Of a DNA stretch of 64,000 nucleotides, positions 60,594 through 64,000 are shown piece after piece. The notes under the pieces are model-generated. The model made no database searches, was not told where the DNA came from, and saw only the letters and a list, made by a program, of their open reading frames with translations. The stretch is from positions 1 to 64,000 of the forward strand of contig NZ_BSTC01000017.1 in the NCBI RefSeq assembly GCF_030269305.1, in the 5' to 3' direction. Every line of letters starts with the position of its first letter. Positions within the stretch are counted from its first letter, which is position 1. A program made the position numbers and the translations under genes. The stretch comes from Kineosporia sp. NBRC 101731. Its GTDB lineage: Bacteria; Actinomycetota; Actinomycetes; Actinomycetales; Kineosporiaceae.

Positions 60594-61459
60594 ACCACGG
60601 ATCGGACGTCCCGATCGACGAACTGGTGCGGATCCTCGCACTCCAGGACGCCGGCGAGGACCAGTACGTCGGGCACAACTACCACGCACCGCACGGCCGG
60701 ATCTTCGGCGGGCAGGTCCTGGCACAGGCTCTCGCCGCGGCCACCAAGACGGTCGAGGGTGACCGTCCACCGCATTCCTTCCACGGCTATTTCCTGCGCC
60801 CGGGCGACCCCTCGGTGCCGATCGAGCTGGCTGTGGAACGTCTGCGGGACGGCCGGTCGTTCAGCGCCCGCCGGGTGCAGGCCGTGCAGCACGGCAAGCC
60901 GATCCTGTCGATGATCGCGTCGTTCCAGACCCCCGCGCAGGGGCTGGATCACCAGGCCCCCATGCCCGAGGTGCCGCGTCCGCAAGACCTGCCCACGTTC
61001 ACCGAGCGCCTGGCCGAGGCCGGGCACCGCCCCGAAGACCTCGGGCCCCTGCTGAGATCGCAGCCGTTCGAGCTGCGGCACGTGCAGAGTCCGCTGTTCT
61101 TCGCCCCGGGCCCGGAGAAGATCGCCGAGCAGGCCGTGTGGATCCGGCCCACCGCGCCGCTGCCGCCCGGCCCGCTGCTGCACGCCGTGGTGCTGGCCTA
61201 CGTCAGTGACTACACCGTGCTCGAGCCCACCCTGCGCGCCCACGGTCTGGCCTGGACCACCCCGGGCATGAAGACCGCCAGCCTGGATCACGCCATGTGG
61301 TTCCACCGGCCGGTCACCTTCGACGACTGGTTCCTGTTCGTCGAGGAGAGCCCTTCGGCCTCCGGTGCGCGGGGCCTGGGCCTGGCCCGGATCTACTCCA
61401 CCGACGGCACCCTGGTCGCGACGGTCGGTCAGGAAGGCATGTTCCGCGTCCCGCAGTGA
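60590..61459 (+). CDS. tesB: Acyl-CoA thioesterase II (TesB family)
   Basis: 289 residues from GTG 60590, in a GTGA overlap with the TetR stop; GAAGGAG lies 7 bases upstream. It hydrolyses medium- and long-chain acyl-CoA. The double hotdog fold shows YHAPHGRIFGGQVLAQALAA in the first half and DHAMWFHRPVTFDDWFLFVE in the second, with the catalytic Asp/Thr/Gln positions in the usual motifs. The end GLARIYSTDGTLVATVGQEG is the family signature. It forms an operon with TetR. Confidence 0.94.
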   Translation: MNHGSDVPIDELVRILALQDAGEDQYVGHNYHAPHGRIFGGQVLAQALAAATKTVEGDRPPHSFHGYFLRPGDPSVPIELAVERLRDGRSFSARRVQAVQHGKPILSMIASFQTPAQGLDHQAPMPEVPRPQDLPTFTERLAEAGHRPEDLGPLLRSQPFELRHVQSPLFFAPGPEKIAEQAVWIRPTAPLPPGPLLHAVVLAYVSDYTVLEPTLRAHGLAWTTPGMKTASLDHAMWFHRPVTFDDWFLFVEESPSASGARGLGLARIYSTDGTLVATVGQEGMFRVPQ

Positions 61460-61579
61460 CCCTGTTCCACCCCGGGGCGATCAGTGGCGGTGTCGTGGTG
61501 GAGCACCGCCCCGGCGTGGCCGCCCAACTACCCCTGCCGGCGTCCTAAACTTCCTCCCAACTCGCCCCAAGGGAGACCA

Positions 61580-62200
61580 ATGTCGCGCACCGAAGAAATC
61601 AGCTCAGAGGTCAAGGCGGTGAACGAGGCGGCCACCGAGGCCGGCACCCGCGCCGACGAGATCCTGGAATACGCCCGCGAGCAGATCGAGATCTCCGTCG
61701 AACACGGCTGGGACGGCGTCGGTCAGTCCATCAACATCGCCGGTGAGGCGCTGGAGAAGATCGCCGCGGAACTGTCCGGACTCGACGACGCCTTCGAGAG
61801 CGCGGCCTCCACACTCGACGAGATCACCGAGCAGATGAGCCGTTCCGAGGTCGCCCAGCACCTCTCCCTCAGCCTGACCGCGCTCGAGGGCACGCAGGAG
61901 ACACTGGAGAACACGGTCAGCCTCGTCGACGAGGCGATGCAGGGTGCCGAGCAGGCCGAGCACGAGGCTCTTGCCAACCGCCTCCAGCTCCTGCGCGAGA
62001 ACGTGGAAGGCCTCTTCGAGCGCCTGGCCCAGTCCCGCTCCGACATCGAGGCCGAGCACGAGGAAGCCCAGAACATGGGTCAGGGCGAGGGCGACGAGAC
62101 CCAGCGCGACCAGAAGCCGGACCAGGACCGCGACCGGGACGGCAGAGACGGCAGGGACCAGGACGACGACCAGAACGAAGGACGCGCACCGGGAAACTGA
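61580..62200 (+). CDS. Helical coiled-coil protein, first gene of a putative toxin cassette
   Basis: 206 residues from ATG 61580; GGGAGA lies 4 bases upstream. Residues 1-160 are almost purely alpha-helical and acidic, with heptad-like spacing (EEISSEVKAVNEAATEAGTR, LEGTQETLENTVSLVDEAMQ, LANRLQLLRENVEGLFERLA). The end is a highly charged QKPDQDRDRDGRDGRDQDDD tail. There is no signal peptide. The layout resembles helical WXG/LXG-type carriers that precede toxin domains in type VII systems. The stop overlaps the possible CTG start of the next gene. Carrier role is inference. Confidence 0.7.
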   Translation: MSRTEEISSEVKAVNEAATEAGTRADEILEYAREQIEISVEHGWDGVGQSINIAGEALEKIAAELSGLDDAFESAASTLDEITEQMSRSEVAQHLSLSLTALEGTQETLENTVSLVDEAMQGAEQAEHEALANRLQLLRENVEGLFERLAQSRSDIEAEHEEAQNMGQGEGDETQRDQKPDQDRDRDGRDGRDQDDDQNEGRAPGN

Positions 62201-62622
62201 GCGCGGGTGCTCCCCAGGGAGGGGGAGCGCCCGGCCCGGGATACCCGTGGCCCAAGGCGCCGGTGCCGGGAACGTGGGAGCACAGCCTCGGCCTCGATCC
62301 ACAGATCAAGAAGTTCCGCAACGGTGAGTACCGCACGGCAATCCGGGTCATGGAGGAACGGGACGTGCGACTCGTCCGGGCGGGCCGCGACGACAGCTGG
62401 GACTGGGTCGACGTCGACGGTCGCACGTACGACGCCGTCGGCGGTTTCCCCGGGCAGTACCTGGACGGGCAGTGGGACCATTTCTGCGGGCAGATCCGGC
62501 GTCACCTGGGTAAGGCCGAGCTGGTGCCGGTCGATGTGTCGCAGTTTCGGGCAGACCAAATAGAACGGGTTCAGAGGTTCATCGCACCGCTGGGCCCCCG
62601 AGTCTTCATGGTGGGTAGGTAG
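62197..62622 (+). CDS. Putative polymorphic-toxin C-terminal domain (CdiA-CT-like), probable CTG start
   Basis: 141 residues if started at CTG 62197 (CTGA overlap); a GTG at 62263 is the first standard start. A Gly/Pro linker (SAGAPQGGGAPGPGYPWPKA) leads into a small domain: SLGLDPQIKKFRNGEYRTAI, VRLVRAGRDDSWDWVDVDGR, TYDAVGGFPGQYLDGQWDHF and ADQIERVQRFIAPLGPRVFM. The YDxVG-x-F-x(8)W segment followed by KAELVPVDVSQF is like nuclease-type toxin domains at the ends of CdiA and related secreted proteins. I cannot verify this by search. The next gene overlaps it by one base. Confidence 0.6.
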   Translation: MSAGAPQGGGAPGPGYPWPKAPVPGTWEHSLGLDPQIKKFRNGEYRTAIRVMEERDVRLVRAGRDDSWDWVDVDGRTYDAVGGFPGQYLDGQWDHFCGQIRRHLGKAELVPVDVSQFRADQIERVQRFIAPLGPRVFMVGR

Positions 62623-62924
62623 TGGCTGGAACAATTTTTCTGCCCGACGGCCGTGACTGGGATGTGCGGTCCGGGATCTTCTTCTGGGCTCTCGACACCC
62701 TCGCCGAGCAGGTCCAGGACCAGGACCTGGCGTCCTGGCTCCGTGAGCTGTCTGAGAACAATGTCGGCCTTCTCGACGTGAAACAGCTCTCCAAGGCGCA
62801 GCAGCAGGATTTCGCGATCTCTGCTCAGCGACTCCCCAGCCTGGCCAGAACAGCGCTCCCCGAGGCCGGTGAATCCTTCTACGACCGAATGGAAGAACTG
62901 GCCGCGCTGGTCGCGGAATCCTGA
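62622..62924 (+). CDS. Candidate immunity protein
   Basis: 100 residues from GTG 62622, sharing the G of the toxin's TAG stop. It is small and acidic, with mixed strand and helix predicted by eye: TIFLPDGRDWDVRSGIFFWA, LDTLAEQVQDQDLASWLREL and LPEAGESFYDRMEELAALVA. Size, charge and tight coupling fit an immunity protein made with its toxin. No family recognised. A hairpin follows at 62971. Confidence 0.6.
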   Translation: MAGTIFLPDGRDWDVRSGIFFWALDTLAEQVQDQDLASWLRELSENNVGLLDVKQLSKAQQQDFAISAQRLPSLARTALPEAGESFYDRMEELAALVAES

Positions 62925-62970
62925 TCGTGTGCAGAAAGTGCGCCTGGGCCGCAACACCTGCACACATTCT

Positions 62971-62991
62971 CCGCTGAGCCCGGTTCAGCGG
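62971..62991. terminator. Hairpin after the putative toxin cassette
   Basis: Perfect 7-base arms (CCGCTGA at 62971-62977, TCAGCGG at 62985-62991) around a 7-base loop, about 47 bases past the immunity stop. Confidence 0.5.
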
Positions 62992-63097
62992 CACGATCTG
63001 CCCCCAACGGCCGGGCTCGCGTTCACCCACCCTGGTTCCACCCTGAACTTCTGCCCCTATTTTCCTGGCCGTGAGCACGCTGTGCGAAGGTGTGAGC

Positions 63098-64000
63098 GTG
63101 TCGTCCGTTCCCGAAACACCCGCCGCGCAGCCTCTACCTGCGCCGGGGCAGTCGCCGGCGCCTCGCTGGCGCACTCTGGCGGGGCGGGCCCTGCTCGTCG
63201 TGGCCTCGGTCCTGGCCGTGTACGTGCTCTCGCAGCAGGTCGATTTCGCCGATCTCTGGCAGCGCCTGCGCAGCGCCGACCCGCTCTGGCTGCTGCTGGC
63301 CGCCCTGGCCGCGGTGCTGCCGGTCGTCGGTAGCGCCCTCAGTTTTCTCGCCTTCGCGCCCGGGCGCGTCCCGTTCGGGCAGATGACGCTGGTCCAGCTG
63401 GCTACATCCTTCGTGAACCTGATCACCCCGGCGAGCGCCGGGGGCCTGGCCCTGAACGTGCGTTACCTGACCCGGCGGGACATCCCGCTGGCCGTCGCCG
63501 TGACGGTGGTGGGGCTGGTGCAGACCATGTCGATCGTGGTCACCGCGGTGCTGGTCGTGGTGCTGCTGGGGGCTTCGGGGCGGTCGTTCAGCGATGCCCC
63601 GCACGTTCCCTGGCTGACCGTGCTGATCGCGGCCGGCATCTTTCTGATCGCGGTGGGGCTGCTGCGTTTCTGGCCGTGGGGCCGGGCCCTGGCCGTGCGG
63701 TACGTGGTGAAGCCGTTCCGCGACGCCGGGCCCCAGCTGCGTGACATCGTCACGAACCGCAAGCGCCTGGCCCTGGCCACGCTCGGGCATCTGACCGTGA
63801 CGCTGGGGTTCGTCGGGGTGCTGGGTGCCGCGCTCCATGCTTTCAACGAAGGTGTTCCCCTGGTGCTGCTGGCCATCGTGGTGATCGCGGGTTCGGCGAT
63901 CGCGGGTTCAGTGCCAGTGCCAGGTGGGATCGGTGCGGCCGAGGCCGCTCTTGCCGGTGGGTTGAAAGTCGCCGGTGTGGAGGATTACGAAGTCGCCGTG
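63098..64000 (+). CDS. Flippase-like (LPG_synthase_TM/UPF0104) membrane protein, runs off right edge
   Basis: At least 301 residues from GTG 63098, where GAAGG lies 7 bases upstream; other in-frame GTG codons at 63071 and 63092 are possible. No stop occurs before 64000, so the C-terminus is missing. It is a multi-helix membrane protein: ALLVVASVLAVYVLSQQVDF, then LLAALAAVLPVVGSALSFLA, and VNLITPASAGGLALNVRYLT, and later AGSVPVPGGIGAAEAALAGG. These are hallmarks of the lysylphosphatidylglycerol-synthase/AglD flippase-like superfamily, which handles lipid-linked or aminoacylated lipids. The exact substrate is unknown. Confidence 0.88.
   Translation, partial: MSSVPETPAAQPLPAPGQSPAPRWRTLAGRALLVVASVLAVYVLSQQVDFADLWQRLRSADPLWLLLAALAAVLPVVGSALSFLAFAPGRVPFGQMTLVQLATSFVNLITPASAGGLALNVRYLTRRDIPLAVAVTVVGLVQTMSIVVTAVLVVVLLGASGRSFSDAPHVPWLTVLIAAGIFLIAVGLLRFWPWGRALAVRYVVKPFRDAGPQLRDIVTNRKRLALATLGHLTVTLGFVGVLGAALHAFNEGVPLVLLAIVVIAGSAIAGSVPVPGGIGAAEAALAGGLKVAGVEDYEVAV

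Noticed and set aside
1-64000. tRNA, rRNA, insertion sequences, integrases, att sites
   Set aside because: None was recognised by reading; short structured RNAs could have been missed without a covariance search.

Overview
The window is very GC-rich, with third codon positions almost always G or C, frequent GTG/TTG starts and gene junctions that overlap by 1-4 bases. This, together with a mycothiol-dependent nitroreductase relative, a Glu-type RpiB, a DUF2637 membrane protein, a DtxR/IdeR-type iron box and an actinobacterial-style Tad pilus operon, points to a filamentous or motile actinomycete. Kineosporia-like is my guess, not proven. No rRNA, tRNA, insertion sequence, integrase or CRISPR array was seen; it reads as chromosomal accessory and housekeeping DNA.

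Layout. 1-6 kb: the start of an unknown gene running off the left edge, a DUF2637 membrane protein with a repeat-rich tail, an aldo/keto reductase, and a membrane-anchored GH26-like glycosidase. 6-11.3 kb: a LuxR-type regulator, a GT1-like glycosyltransferase, an anchored ricin-type lectin, a small unknown protein and a secreted GH114-like enzyme. 11.3-16.7 kb: an Lrp/LysE divergent pair, then an iron-boxed siderophore-type operon (N-hydroxylating monooxygenase plus a degenerate, carrier-less NRPS adenylation protein). 16.7-22.6 kb: a flavin cluster (FAD monooxygenase and an LLM/berberine-bridge fusion with a divergent HxlR regulator), DUF2071 and PhzF proteins. 22.7-25 kb: an unknown gene and an FHA/EccC-like protein that stops before its main ATPase modules.

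25-39.9 kb is the centrepiece: a Tad (Flp pilus) locus. A secreted protein and a lipoprotein are read leftward. Reading rightward are an SAF/CpaB protein, a TadZ-like protein with a tail of about 950 residues, TadA, TadB, TadC, a Flp-type prepilin, two TadE-like and one TadG-like pseudopilins, and a membrane LysM-BTAD protein. Nearly every junction overlaps, so this is one translationally coupled operon. No prepilin peptidase lies in the window.

40-57.6 kb: a secreted beta-helix protein, a SpoIIE-type phosphatase, the nitroreductase relative followed by RpiB, PepN, an operon of 4-alpha-glucanotransferase, pentapeptide-repeat protein and a second GH26-like enzyme, an S9 oligopeptidase, MscS, an AraC regulator, a glyoxalase-fold protein, a truncated haemoglobin and a thioesterase pair. 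57.7-61.5 kb: an acyl/lipid-type set (MDR reductase, SDR, TetR, TesB). 61.5-62.9 kb: a compact three-gene cassette that I interpret as a helical carrier, a CdiA-CT-like toxin domain and an immunity protein. The right edge is a flippase-like membrane protein running off the window.

Recurring themes are: five carbohydrate-directed secreted or anchored proteins; strong hairpins at gene ends, several sharing sequence; three CTGA junctions where CTG seems to be the start codon; and short repeats that place extra in-frame stops after genes.
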